A stretch of DNA of 64,000 nucleotides from the NCBI GenBank assembly GCA_033439765.1, contig JAULSN010000003.1, positions 6,262,001 through 6,326,000 of the forward strand. The letters run 5' to 3'. The stretch is from Lasiosphaeria ovina. Taxonomy: Eukaryota; Ascomycota; Sordariomycetes; Sordariales; Lasiosphaeriaceae. The notes beneath the pieces are model-generated. The model saw only the letters and a list, made by a program, of their open reading frames with translations. It had not been told where the DNA came from and made no database searches. Positions 25,450-36,437 of the stretch are shown piece after piece (positions within the stretch are counted from its first letter, which is position 1; each line of letters opens with the position of its first letter). Made by a program: the position numbers and the translations under genes.

Positions 25450-26330
25450 TCACTGCGTCTTGCATGTCTTGTCAGAGGTGGGGATGTGGCATTCCGTAGG
25501 AGACATGGAAATGCTTCTGAACAAGACGACGGCATCGTTGGGGTCGTTGCGCCAGGTCATGGTGAAAACCACGTCTTCTGTCTTGGTCGCAGTGAAAGTC
25601 AGGCTCTGGAACGTCGCCCAGCCGGCAGTGTTGCCCGAGTAAATCCAATGGTCAAAGTAGCGGGTATTCCCATCAAACGACTCAACGTATACCTCGAGTA
25701 TGTCCACTTGTTATCATGTTCTGTTAGTGACACGTGTGGAAAAAAGAGTGCTGAGGAATACGGAGCCGTCTCACCTTGGTTTCTCACGTTGCTCATGGAG
25801 TAAATCGTCGTAAAATCGTACTCGACTCCAGCCGTCAGGGACACGACCGTATTAATATACGTCCTGCAGTACCCGGAGTGCGTCTTAGGGCACATGCTGT
25901 AGACGTAGTAGCCGTCGGCGTCGGACCTCAGCTCGAGCGTTCCGTCGCCGTTAACGCTGGTCGCCTTGCCCCAGCCGGCGCCCTTGGCGGGGGCGTAGTA
26001 GTTGCCGGTGTAAAGAACCCCGTTGTCCCAGTTGGAGTGTTCAACGAGCTTCGTCGAGCAGTCGATGCAGGGCACGGCGGTGGTCGTAGCAGCCGGAGGG
26101 GCCGAGCTCGTCGCTGTCGCCGTGCTGCTCAAGACGGGCACACTGGAGATGGCGATGCTTGACACGGCGCTGGAGATTGGGACGCTTGACACGGGGGTGC
26201 TGGACAGGGGAAGCGAAGACGCGATCGAGTAGTCCGAAACTAAGGTTGTCGAAGGCAGCACGCTCGACGTGATTGACGACAGAATCGAGACGGCATGGCA
26301 CGCTTTTCGGCGGAAATTCTGGGGCCTCAT
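25450..26330 (-). CDS. hypothetical extracellular-type protein with Ser/Val/Pro-rich N-terminus
   Basis: Exons 26330-25775 and 25706-25450 give 270 residues. Residues 1-80 are a Ser/Thr/Val/Pro-rich stalk-like region. It is followed by a short Cys pair (PCIDCS) and a domain rich in Trp, Tyr, Gly and Asn (VEHSNWDNG..., GTLELRSDADGYYVYS) with further Cys. The pattern of alternating strands resembles CenC/galactose-binding-type carbohydrate-binding modules found in fungal secreted proteins (inference). The predicted N-terminus starts with basic residues followed by only a weakly hydrophobic stretch, so the signal peptide is doubtful. A missing short upstream exon is possible. Enzymatic motifs are not seen. 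Confidence 0.65.
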
Positions 26331-26953
26331 GATGGCGGTAATAATGAAGAAAACGAGTGTCGGGAATCTGGCGATTCAGCGAAAATAACCTGAAAAGAGT
26401 GGCAGGCTTCAAATCGAGGCCGAATTGGTTCTGATGGATGAAAGAAGGAAAGAGGGGGGGAAAATCCCCTCCCCATGTTTTCCTTCAAATATCCAGGCCC
26501 ACCACGTGTCGCTCAACGATCAGGGCTTAAGCCACTAACCACATTGCTGGGACGTGATCCCGGCGTCAAAACGACGCTATCGAGGGCTGCTTGTTGATGG
26601 CTCCTTGTTAGCGCACCTTGGCAGGGGTGCGGCTAGGTGATCGTGGCTGTTTAATTTCTGCTTATCCACAACAACAGGCCAAAGCGCCTTTGGCGCCACC
26701 GATGGCTCTGGACTGTGCGCAACCCCAACCCTGGGGCAAACAATTTAGAGTCAAGGACAGCATCACTTGCCACGGGGCGTGCAATCACTCAGTAAGTACC
26801 TACTCAGGGCCGGGACAGCCAACGTTACTAGCGAATTAAAGCACCCTGTTCATGCTTGGAATGTTGTAAGATTTTACCCCGTATAAACCCTACCTAAAGA
26901 GCTTTTAGAAAAATAGAACCTTCCTTACCAGCAACGACAAAGAGTACGTGGGG

Positions 26954-27591
26954 AGATTAATCTAGAGGGTTGCTGCGCGCACCCACCCTTTTTGCTCGGT
27001 GCACCCACCATCCCTAAAATCGTATGCCTGGCACCTGTCATTCTAGATCCACCTTCTTGTACGCAAAAATGCCCACTTTCAACGCAACTAGCCATGCAAC
27101 TAGCCCACACTATGGCAGGGTCGACCTTGTTGAATTATGAAGCTATTTTCAACTCTCGTTAATCCAGGTAAGTAATGACCAATTCCGCTTCCTATCACCA
27201 TACCGTATTGACGAGCCCGGTTATATCTAGATGGCATCACGAACTCCCTCTCCACCTCCCTCGCCGGCACCGAGCGCGGCCGACTCACCCGATCTCCTGC
27301 CCGCAGCCCGAAGTCCCTCGCCGGCGCCGAGCACATAAATTGTATGCCTGGTGACTGGCAATATTGCTGCTGCATTTTCCGCCTTATTTACGATACTTTT
27401 GTGGGAGCCCGCAACCAACCCTGTATGCCCTGCCAGGGCAAGGATGAGATGCATGGGCGGCTCCATCCAAAAGACCGAATTTACTACGGCAAAAGCCGGG
27501 CAGTTGATGTCAAGTGCCAGGCCTATGATTTTATCATAGGGTGGGTGCACCGAGCAAAAGGGGTGGGTGCGCGCAGCAATCCTCTTAATCT
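26954..27591. mobile_element. inverted-repeat element, MITE-like (about 640 bp)
   Basis: The left end at about 26954-27035 matches the reverse complement of the right end at about 27510-27591. Matching blocks in order are AGATTAA, GAGGRTTGCTGCGCGCACCCACCC, TTTTGCTCGGTGCACCCACC and ATAAAATCRTAKGCCTGGCAC. The arms are about 80 bp with a few mismatches and small indels. The interior has no coherent transposase. A TGTATGCCTGG copy also occurs at about 27341. No target-site duplication was convincingly found, so the outer limits are approximate. Confidence 0.65.
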
Positions 27592-28179
27592 ATGCTAATT
27601 ACCAAGTGGAAGTTGCAACAGTACCAAAGGAGGAGGTGAAAGTCAAGGGCAAGGTGACGGTTTGAAGATATCAGGAGAGCAAGAAGAAGAGATGGTGAAT
27701 AATAATCATGGCGAGAAAGTCTATTTAGATTACAAATAGTCCCCGGCCAAGTTTTGGCAACGTGTAGCTACGGGTAAGTGGTCAGCACGACGATAGGAGA
27801 TGATCGAAGACTGGTTAGGCTTACTATGGCCGACTTAAACCGCCAAGTACTCACCGGCCAAAGCAACTCCAGACCGCTTGTGCGTATCGCCCGCCTTGGG
27901 CGTGGACCTGTGAGAGACTCGATGTCGGCCACCGAGACTCAGCTGGATGACAAAGACAGTACTCCTTTTGCCGGCTGCTAGGAAAGCGAGTTGCATGCTG
28001 CCGGTTCTCGCGACGCCGACTACAATGGCTTGCACGTTCTATTAGCGCCTGGGCTCGAGGGAGAGGACCTAGCTTGCGAGTTTGTCTCGTGGTATGCCGT
28101 CAGTGTTGCATCTAATTCGGTGCGAATTATGGCGTTTCCCCGGGAATCTAATTATGTCTGGAGACTCTTCAGCTTGTGG

Positions 28180-28926
28180 CTAGTCAATTAGATAGGACGG
28201 TGTTTGGCCCGAGTCCTCAATGGGACGGCTCGGAGGCGGAAGCTGGACAAATTTACACCTTCTATCGCCCGATTTCAACGCATTGGTCATGTGATTGTGG
28301 ACATGGTGGAAGAGATATACGAGCCTTGAGGCGTAGGGTCGGTCGTCGGGTTTGACAACCAGGATCTCCAAGATTACCCAACCGATCCAGTATCGCGATG
28401 ATGAAAAGTCCTTGGCGAGCCCCGTCAACCATTCCTTGACAGCCGATCGAAGCGAAATCTGGGCCAGTTTCTGTCCCGGTGGAGGCACTTTAGAATAGTA
28501 GTTATCGTTAACAGGCTCCTCCTTGCTCGCTTTGCATTCTGCGACCCGTTTTTCACGAAACTTGTCTACATGCTCTTTCTGCCCCAAAGCAAACGACAGG
28601 ATCTCGGAAAAATTGGCCCCAAAGGACAATATGTCTCTTCGCCCAGTATTGCGGCGATCCGTAGATGAGGCGTGGGGGTTGGGAGAAGCGAGTCTCACGG
28701 CCTCTAGGAGCATGTAGGTGCTTTCACCCAAACCCACCGTCATGGGGCTCTCTTTCATGGTTGCAATAGAGTACCAGTCAAGGACAGACCCAGAGGGTTC
28801 TGGTTGGGTGTCGCCGTCAGTGTCGAGTTCCTTAAATGTCGAGACGCCAAAGTCGCTGACTGGTTGTTTGCCCGTCCCCTGCACACCCCGATACTTGCTG
28901 TGTGCACATACGAACGCTGAGGCCAA
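28180..28926 (-). pseudogene. protein kinase C-lobe remnant
   Basis: A frame of about 245 codons reads like the C-lobe of a fungal protein kinase. It holds the DFG motif (SDFGVSTFKE) near its start, a degraded activation-segment end (GESTYMLLEA in place of an APE-type motif), the DxxSFG motif (DILSFGANFSEIL), and a final Asp-Arg-Pro segment (KPDDRPYASRL). The N-lobe, Lys, C-helix and HRD loop are missing. The frame has no ATG at its 5' end, and the DNA upstream (28930-29190) is AT-rich with stops in the kinase frame. The original gene was probably longer and is now decayed. An internal Met start would give a protein without ATP-binding residues. Confidence 0.6.
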
Positions 28927-29192
28927 AAATAGTCACCCTCCCTAGTGCAAGAGCTAAAACGATATGTCCTAAAAAGGACTAGATTGAGGTTAACAGCTAC
29001 CTGGTTAACAAGCCGATTTTTCATAGTGTATTAAAAGAATAACTATCTTTAGGGCTATTGCACGGTGTCTAAAGAGCTTGAACGGATCCCTAGGGTATAG
29101 GACGGACGGTAACTAGCAAACGAACTGCTACCGTAAGATTTGAAGTCCTGGCTACTGTAGAGGAGACACTTTTTGACCGAAGCCTTCCTACC

Positions 29193-30073
29193 TTGAACCT
29201 CTCAATTCAATTCAAGTTTCATAATACGGCCATTCGAGAATCAGTCTTGGAACCGAAGCAGCTGCCTGTGGTCTGGCCTGGTCCGCGAGCACTTGTACTT
29301 CGGGGACCCGGGGGTTCCTCCGGTTCTGCCATTCCCTCGAGGGCGTGCCAAGGGGAGTCACCCCTCCCTCACGAGAGCCCTGTCGGCTGTCGCATTCTCC
29401 GGGCATGGCATGACCTGGCGCCAGAGCCACTCCCCGAAGACGGCCCTCAGCTGCAGTCGAGTCGCCTGGATATAAAGCTAGTGCGCCAAGTATGTCCATG
29501 AATTCCGTCCATTTCTCATAAATAATCACCCTTCAATACTTATGTCGCAGGGCGATAGCAGTCTCGACGCAGACGGGGCAGTCATGATGGCTACGAAGTA
29601 CGCGGTCGTGAACAACGTCTTCACCAGCCAACAGTCAGGCTACATCGTGTTAGGTACCGAGCTGCAGACGTGCCTCGAGGGAAAGTACGAGGAACAACAC
29701 AAGGCTAAATACGACTTCAACATTCAGGTAAATAGGAACAGAAACAGGGCCAGCTGCTGAGAGGTGAGCTGACAGCCCGGAAGCATATCAACCACCACTG
29801 GGTCTTCGATGCACCCGAAAAGCTGACCGATGTGAGCATTCCGGTCTCAGCATTCCCCAATTGGCAACAGAAGAATACGAGACTGACTTTGCGCAAACTC
29901 GAACCACCAGACCCAAAAACTGTAAGATGCGGTCACAAACAGTCGAGGGGTTCCATTTGGCTGACAAGATGACCAGCGAAATGGCAAATCGGATAGCCGA
30001 GATTAAAGCTGAGAGAATGAAAGCAGCCGGGCTCGAAAACTCTGGCGAGGGCTCTGACGAAGGGGCGAGATAG
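29193..30073 (+). pseudogene. unresolved or decayed hypothetical gene
   Basis: Three protein-like stretches lie in order. The first ends near 29493 (SSRLDIKLVRQ, donor GTATGT). The second runs from 29551 to 29728 (GDSSLDADGAVMMATKY..., donor GTAAAT after an acceptor TATGTCGCAG). The third, from about 29776 to 30073, is open in two overlapping frames, one of which ends in a charged helix (MANRIAEIKAERMK). The last intron cannot be spliced in frame from the visible donor and acceptor, so one base may have been lost. No family was recognised. It could be a real gene with an unusual structure, or a pseudogene next to the kinase remnant. Confidence 0.3.
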
Positions 30074-30372
30074 AACGGGGGAGGACGGAGGCCGGGCGGG
30101 TAGCGTTCTGGCCACAAGACGTGCATGGTGGCCCTGCGCCCCGTGGATGAAGAGAGATCACAGAAGCTGCATGAATAGAACCGTGAAAGAAATGGGGGGA
30201 ATTAAATCCCAATTAGGAGCCCACTGCGGCATGTGATGTCTCTGCACGCTTTCCCAAACGATGCTCGGTCGCCTCCCTCCCGCCCCTTTTCATGGAACGA
30301 TGAGGCTTAGACTGGGTACCAGGTAAATGGAAACTAAATTCACACAGAGCCCGAGAGCCCAGTCAAACACAA

Positions 30373-31750
30373 CTAAATACCCCCAACAGCCGCATTCGTT
30401 ATGTTAGTCAAACGTCGTGCGCCGTCATGTTGCCCCTCGCGTCCCTCGTCCGCTAGCATCGCCTCCCCAGACCTGAGAGTAATCTGCGAGGACTCGACAT
30501 CGTACGGGCTCTTGTCTGACGTCAAGACGACCTCGCTAGCCCCGGCGGCGTTGTCAGTGTGTTCCGCTCCACGCGTCCTGGTACGGCCGCTGCCGCCAGA
30601 CACACCGTCGCGGCGGGCGTACGCCGACTGGGCTTCGACGACAAGCACCCGCAGAAAGGGTACCGAGGCTGCCATGATGGCCACGGCCGTCTCGACGGTG
30701 CCCCAGATCACTACTTCGCTCTCGTAGTCTGTGCCGTGTTAGAGATCGACTGCCAAAAAAAGGTGGGCAGAGAGCTTACACGTGAAATCCCCTCTGCTGA
30801 GGTAGCGTAGCTGGACTGTCTTGGCAACTGCGGCGCCTGCGGAGCTGGAAAAGGGGTCAGACCAAAGAACCCCATATCAATGTGATTTGCGTCAACTCAC
30901 AACACGCCCATGCTGATGGCCACGGCAACGCCGACCTTTTCCTTCGTCTCCATCTGGAGGCGCCAGATTAGAGGCCAAGGGAGGATGGACAGAACTAAGT
31001 CGGTGAACGCAGAGTAGGCTGGCATCGTTGCAGGCGGGTTAGTACCGACCAGCCGGTGAAGGAAGAGGATGTAGGCATACCCCCCGAGAAGACCCCGTAT
31101 TTAAAGCTGAAGCTCGGGTCCCAGCACGTGCCGTCGAGGTCCGGGCTCCAGGCCTTGGCCGGCGGGTCGCACTGCAGCCAGATGAACAGCGCCGAGAGGC
31201 CGAGTGCGATGTTCATCGACACGATCAAGAAAATCACGCCCTTTCTCGTCAGCCCGGCCGTCAGGCGCAGCAGCGTGAGGCCGAACGACGTCTTGCTGAG
31301 ACAGGCGGCGATGATGGAGAGCGTCCCCGACACGTTGCCGTTGAGGCCCAGCGTGGAGAGCACGCCGCGGCTCAGCCGCCACACGTGCTGGCCCTCGCCA
31401 AGGCCGACGTTGATGCTGATCAGAGCGACGTCGCAGGTTTGGAATAGCTGTGGCGGCTCGAGGTCAACGAGGTGTTTGCCGCCATGTCGCCATACAGAGG
31501 CTGGCCGCCAGAAAGTAGAAAAAGGAGTTTATGAGACTGCACGTACCCACGCCGAGGCCAAAATATAGTCATCCCACCACAGGCGCCGGGCCCGCTTCAG
31601 CTTGCAGTAGAAGCGCAGAGTGATCAACACGGTCGACAGCACTTCGACCAAGCAGCACGCAATCAGTATCCGGGGCCCGTAGGTGTCGTCGCTGTCCACG
31701 CCCTCGACACTGCCGCCGGACTGGATTTGGTTCCTCGGAAGCACAGACAT
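30373..31750 (-). CDS. PTH11-like rhodopsin-domain membrane protein
   Basis: Third predicted seven-helix rhodopsin-domain protein of the window. Exons 31750-31547, 31447-31081, 31018-30901, 30844-30780 and 30728-30373 join in frame to 369 residues. It keeps the family's RRLWWDDY motif, the CLSKTSFGLTLLRLT helix, LQCDPPAKAW...GTCW in the extracellular loop, and VLSILPWPLIWRLQMETKEK. It shares with the 7758 gene the intron after the exon-1 Trp and a 65-nt exon coding for the segment after MGVF, so the two are paralogs. The N-terminus is short (about 20 residues before helix 1). The C-terminal tail is polar and Arg/Thr/Ser-rich. The ligand is unknown. Confidence 0.88.
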
Positions 31751-33348
31751 GGCTGCTTGCGTTGGAGGGTATGACAGGGAGGGTCTTGCTCAGAGAAACA
31801 GCGCCTGGGCCCTGGCGGTATTTGACGACTGGGGAAGGACGGACCGCCTAGGTGCTCGACCATGGCAGCACGGCCAGCTCATGTGCCGAACGGGATCTGC
31901 AAGATTGAAGCCCTGACTGCAGCTGCTGTGCCGCAGCCTAGAGGTGAGGGGAGCATTACTAAGACGAAGAAGACGGGGCGGCAGGATTGGGGGGCGCTGG
32001 CAGGCAGGTTGGAATTGGCCAGCGCCGCCAAGATGCGTCGAGCCTGCCAGAGGCGTCGCCGACTCGCCGGCGTGTCCAATTTTACTTGCTCTCTCTCCAA
32101 CGTGCTGCATGGCTCTCGCGGCTCGCTGCGGTGGTAGACAATGGCCCCCGTGTATCAGGTTGATGCCGTGTAACGCGAGGCAATCCTTCCATGTGTGAGG
32201 GTGTCTTACTGCCTGGCATTGTATTTAGAATTCATGAGTATCTGGCAACCATTATGAGCCAGTCCAATTGCAGCGAAGCTCGCGAGAACTTTGATTTGCA
32301 ATTATCCTTTGTTTGTTGCTTGTCACCTGATGTGGTACTGGCGAGAACGACGGATTTTGACTTCGCCGGGCACTACATAATTATCTAGGTGGTGTTAAAA
32401 TATTCGAGAATTGAGATTTGAATGACTCTTCCAACTCTCTTGACGGAGTCTTTTAGTTGTTATTGTTAGCATCTTGTCACATGTTACAAGTTCTTGATCT
32501 CTGCGGTTGTACGTGTCTGTATTTCAAGCTATCTAGACAAGGCAGGTATTCGGACCTTTGCTAAAGCGAGGCTTCGCATGGTTAGGTAGTCAATGAGTCT
32601 GGGAAAGAGTTCATATAAGATGCCGTGTCTTTTTGAGCGCAGCGAACAGCCTGCCGCAGGAGCCCCCGGAGGGCCGCCGGTGGCAGAGATTCGTTCTTCT
32701 TCAGCCAGTTCATCGAATCGTCCAAGGCTGGGAGGATCTTTACCTTGGAGAAACATATGACTGGGCGATATTGCATTTTGACATTCAAAATAGCGAAGAT
32801 GCAACACTTGTCCCAAAGATTGGCTTTTGTTCCTGTTTCGAACACAGAGTTGAAATAGCAATCACTGATCCTGTGCAAGTGACTAGAATAGCGCAAACGA
32901 GGCGGACTTTGAACCCCAAGTGTTAAGACTTTGGACTCGCCAAAAGCCGTTCACAGAACCCGGTACAAGCTTCGCATGGCTATAAAAACAGCAAAGCCCG
33001 TACTTGGCGCCTCTGGCTAATGGCAATGGAGCCAAGGAGCTGTTTACCCAGAACCGGCTCCTGAACGGCAAGCCGCTGCTTCCATCATTAGGAATTAATA
33101 TTAGATAGTAAATGCGGAGGGCATGTTTAACCGGCGGGAGACGGACCCTGCAAATAACGTCCCATTATTGCTAGATAGATTAACGGCCACAGTCTGCGCC
33201 GCCGACCAGCCCATACACTCCGAGCTCTTAAATTGGGACTGGGACTAAATGAGGCTCCTCTCAGAGTTTCCTTAAAAGGACGACAGACGACCTCGTAGAG
33301 CCAGTTACCCCGCGGATTCGACACATAACACAGTCAGACTCGGGCACC
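31751..33348. other. intergenic, no gene recognised
   Basis: About 1.6 kb, divergent between the membrane protein gene (-) and the small secreted protein gene (+). It contains the first copy of the GC-rich dispersed repeat (32635-32684). The frames at 32529-32926 on both strands read through that repeat and show no known domain. Confidence 0.5.
32635..32684 (+). repeat. GC-rich dispersed repeat, copy A
   Basis: Starts GAGCGCAGCGAACAGCC, continues with TGCCGCAGGAGCCCCCGGAGGG, and ends CCGCCGGTGGCA. It matches the copies at 34341-34388, 36749-36780 and 39632-39688. It lies in non-coding, less GC-rich DNA. Confidence 0.65.
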
Positions 33349-33941
33349 ATGGTCAAACTCGTATCTCTTGTCGCCCTCCTTGCAGGCACGGCCTTGAGCT
33401 TGCCGACAGCTGCCGACGACACGCCGAAGACACTGCAGACCGGGGCGCTCTGGATCCGGGCGGTGGCGGCGCCCAACTACCACAAATACCTGCAGACGAA
33501 GCCGGCCAACGTGCCCGGGACCGCAATTCTCGACTCGTACACGACGGCTGGCCAGTTCAACATCGAGGGAGGGCAGCTGGTGAACAAAGTTTCGAGCCCG
33601 CCGCTTTATATGTGGGTGCAGGAACCCGCGGACAAGGCCAGCCCGCCAAGGACGCTGGCCACTTGGTTCAACTCGACGAAGAACACATTCGGCACCTTTG
33701 CGTTCCAGGGCGACGCCGTCACCTGGTCGGCGCCCGGCCTCCAGCGGCAGAACCTCGCCGCGTGGCTCGTGTGCGCGAAGCAGGCCCTGTTCATCAACAC
33801 GGGCGCCTACTCGTACCAGACCCCGTCGGGATGTTCGGACCAAACGGTGAGCTGAGTGCGAACGCTAGAATAAAGCCGGATGAGAGTGGCTAACTTCGTG
33901 CCCAGGTACATTACTACAACGACAAGACAGCAAATAACTAG
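33349..33941 (+). CDS. small secreted protein, 177 aa
   Basis: Exons 33349-33846 and 33906-33941 join to 177 residues. The second exon codes only for the last eleven (VHYYNDKTANN). A clear signal peptide (MVKLVSLVALLAGTALSLP, cleavage near residue 18-20) is followed by a compact beta-rich domain with Trp, Tyr and Asn. Two Cys (WLVCAK and GCSDQ) could form one disulphide. There is no membrane helix or GPI signal. The function is unknown. The size and layout fit secreted fungal surface or effector-like proteins, but no family was recognised with certainty. Without the second exon the protein would end three residues after the junction, so the splice is preferred on the strength of its GTGAGC donor and CCCAG acceptor. 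Confidence 0.75.
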
Positions 33942-34040
33942 ATATCGCTAAACGAGTAGTGCGGAGAGGAGCAAGAAAAAAGAAAATACGTAACCAAAAC
34001 ACGGCTGCACGCCGCTCAGTGCCAGAGAGCAAAAAGGAAT

Positions 34041-34127
34041 TGTCCACACCAGGGATCGAACCTGAGACCTGTCGCGACCACATTGTGAATGTGTGAGGCG
34101 AACGTCATACCACTAGACCATACGGAC
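34041..34127 (-). tRNA. tRNA-Val(CAC) with intron
   Basis: Read on the - strand, the acceptor stem GTCCGTA pairs with TGTGGAC (with G-T wobbles). The D arm is GTC...GAC, the anticodon stem TTCGC/GCGAM (the last pair is mismatched), and the anticodon loop CTCACAC has CAC. The T arm is TCAGG-TTCGATC-CCTGG, with discriminator A at 34041. An insertion of about 14-15 nt follows the anticodon and contains AATGTGG, which can pair with the anticodon, as in nuclear pre-tRNAs. The 87-nt span equals a normal tRNA plus this intron. Confidence 0.8.
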
Positions 34128-34340
34128 GGGTATCAGGATCTTGAACAAGCGCCGTTCCTGCGGTTGATGGTCAAGAAGTTGTAACTGCTCCTATCCCAAC
34201 AGCTCCATAGCCACGAGTCAGTCACCAAATTTTGGAAACTTATTTTGCTCTCCAACGTTATTATTAACTACTCAGTAACCTTGATAGAATATCAATGCAA
34301 GGCCGCAAGATGAAGCAATGCTTTGGTGCACCGCTCATGT

Positions 34341-34388
34341 TGCCTCCGCCGGTCCTCCAGCCTGCGGCGGGCTACTCGCTGCGCTCGA
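34341..34388 (-). repeat. GC-rich dispersed repeat, copy B
   Basis: The reverse complement reads TTCGAGCGCAGCGAGTAGCC, then CGCCGCAGG, a short variable part, and CCGGCGGAGGCA. It is the only copy in inverted orientation relative to A, C and D. The flank preceding the repeat (AGATGCCGCCATT on the - strand) also resembles the flank of copy A (AGATGCCGTGTCT), so the repeat unit may be longer than the conserved core. Confidence 0.6.
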
Positions 34389-34972
34389 AATGGCGGCATC
34401 TGCATGTTCAAGATCTAGGAACTGTATCATTTTTAGTGACCTTCAACCAAAATGGCAGTCCAATGGTCTTTGTGCTATTCGCCCGGCTCGGTCGGCCATG
34501 CGCTATGTTCAGTAACTTTGCAGAACCAGGGGCCCCATCCCCGGGCGTTTGAGTCCCTAATATTGTGGAAATCAAAATATAGGAGATTTAAGCAGCGACA
34601 GGTTGTCTAGTTTGATCTCCATCTCGCCCTGGTCCTTCCAGCGCCTCCTACGTGTGGCCTTGAACGTCGAAGAGGGGAGCGGGGGCACGGCAAAGCCAGC
34701 AAACCTAGAAAGAAAGCCACTTCGGCATCGCCTCCACTCCACTGCCGGCTCTTGAACTATGTTTTCGTCTCCCTCCGTCCCTCCCCTAAACATGACCGCC
34801 GCCGTTGTCGTCGCTCGTGCGGCGTTGGACATCACTCCTTGACCTCCATCCACTCTTTAATACCTCTCTAGCTGCATAGTTGCCCTCAACGCTGGCACAG
34901 CGCCTCTGGTGCTCCTTATACTCGTTCTCGCCATATTCCTTTCTTTAACCAACCAAAACGGCAGTACTGCCA

Positions 34973-36437
34973 ATGCCGTGTCCAGGCCAATGCCTGACAG
35001 CGCTGCTGGCCGTGGGCTGCCTGCTCCCCACGGCGCAGGCAGCATACTACAAGATCAACACCAGAGGTATGTCACACAGGACAGCCACAAACTCGGCAGG
35101 CTGACCATGCAGATGAGATCCTGGCGTCGGCGCGGACGCTGGCCTACGACATGATGTTGTTCTACAAGGGCAACCAGACGGGGCAGACGCCGGGGATCCT
35201 TCCGGGCCCGCCGACGGAGCACAAGGGCGACTACTACTGGTGGGAGGGCGGGGCGCTTTGGGGCACCATGGTGGACTACTGGCACCTGACAGGCGACAAC
35301 AGCTACAACGCGGTGACGACGCAGGCGCTTTTGCACCAGGTGGGCGCGGGGCGCGACTACCAGCCGGTAAACCACACGGCGTCGCTGGGCAACGACGACC
35401 AGGCGTTCTGGGGCATGTCGGCCATGCTGGCGGCCGAGACGCGGTTCCCGGACCCGCCGCCGGGCCAGCCGCAGTGGCTGGCGCTGGCGCAGGCCGTGTT
35501 CAACACGCAGGCGGACCCGGCGCGGCGCGACAAGACGTGCGGCGGCGGCCTGCGCTGGCAGATCCCCGCCGTCAACGTCGGCTACGACTACAAGAACACG
35601 GTCGCCAACGCCTGCTTCTTCAACCTCGGCGCCCGCCTGGCCCGCTACACGCGCAACGATACGTACGCCGCCTGGGCCGAGCACACCTTCGACTGGCTGC
35701 TGGCGCGCCGGTACATCGACACGGCCGAGTGGCGCGTGTTTGACGGCGGGCACGTGGGGCACAACTGCACCGACGTCAACCGGGCGCAGTTCAGCTACAA
35801 CGCGGCGCTGCTGCTGCAGGGGGCCGCGTACATGCACAACTACACGGGGGGCGGCGGCGGCGCGGTGTGGCGGCGGCGCGTCGACGGGCTGCTGGACGGC
35901 ATGCTGCGCGACTTCTTCCCCGGCGGCGTAGCGTACGAGCTGCCGTGCGAGAGCCGGCCGGGCGGCGCGTGCACGGCCGACATGCTGAGCTTCAAGGGGT
36001 ACGTGCACCGGTGGCTGGCCGTGGTGACGCAGCTGGCGCCGCACACGCGCGGCCGGATCCTGCCGGTGCTGCGGAGCTCGGCGGCGGCGGCGGTGGGCCA
36101 GTGCACGGGCGGCCGGACGCGGCGGCGCTGCGGCTTCTACTGGTCGTCGGGCGTCTATGTGGACCCGTCGGTCGACAGGACCTCTGGCGCCGGCGAGGCG
36201 ATGAACGTGCTGGCCGCCGTGTCGAGCCTCCTGATCGACGCCACCGACGCGCCCACCACGAACCTGACTGGCGGCACGAGCACGGGCGATTATGGTGGCG
36301 GCGGCCGCAGATTCAAGAGCAAGAGGCCCCAGCCCAAGCCCATCACCACGGTTGACCGCGTCGCCGCCGTCATGTTTACCGTTGGGGTCGTCATCAGTAA
36401 CGGCCTCATCTGGACCCTCATGATGCTCCGGAACTGA
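34973..36437 (+). CDS. GH76 alpha-1,6-mannanase, DFG5/DCW1-like
   Basis: Cell-wall glycoside hydrolase family 76 protein. Fungal Dfg5/Dcw1 act on the mannose core of GPI anchors to cross-link GPI proteins into the wall. Exons 34973-35066 and 35113-36437 give 472 residues. A signal peptide (MPCPGQCLTALLAVGCLL..., to about residue 23) is followed by DEILASARTLAYDMMLFYKG. The catalytic Asp pair is in GNDDQAFWG, with WEGGALWGTMVDYW and NGG/GHNCTDV-type motifs around it. NxT/S sites are present. The protein ends in a hydrophobic segment (VMFTVGVVISNGLIW), consistent with a GPI-anchor signal. Length and motifs match the family. The coding region is very GC-rich, which opens long shadow frames on the other strand. 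Confidence 0.93.

Noticed and set aside
27227..27550. Minus-strand frame of 107 codons inside the inverted-repeat element
   Set aside because: The reading runs from one repeat arm into a GC-rich low-complexity tail (AGEGG-type) and matches no transposase.
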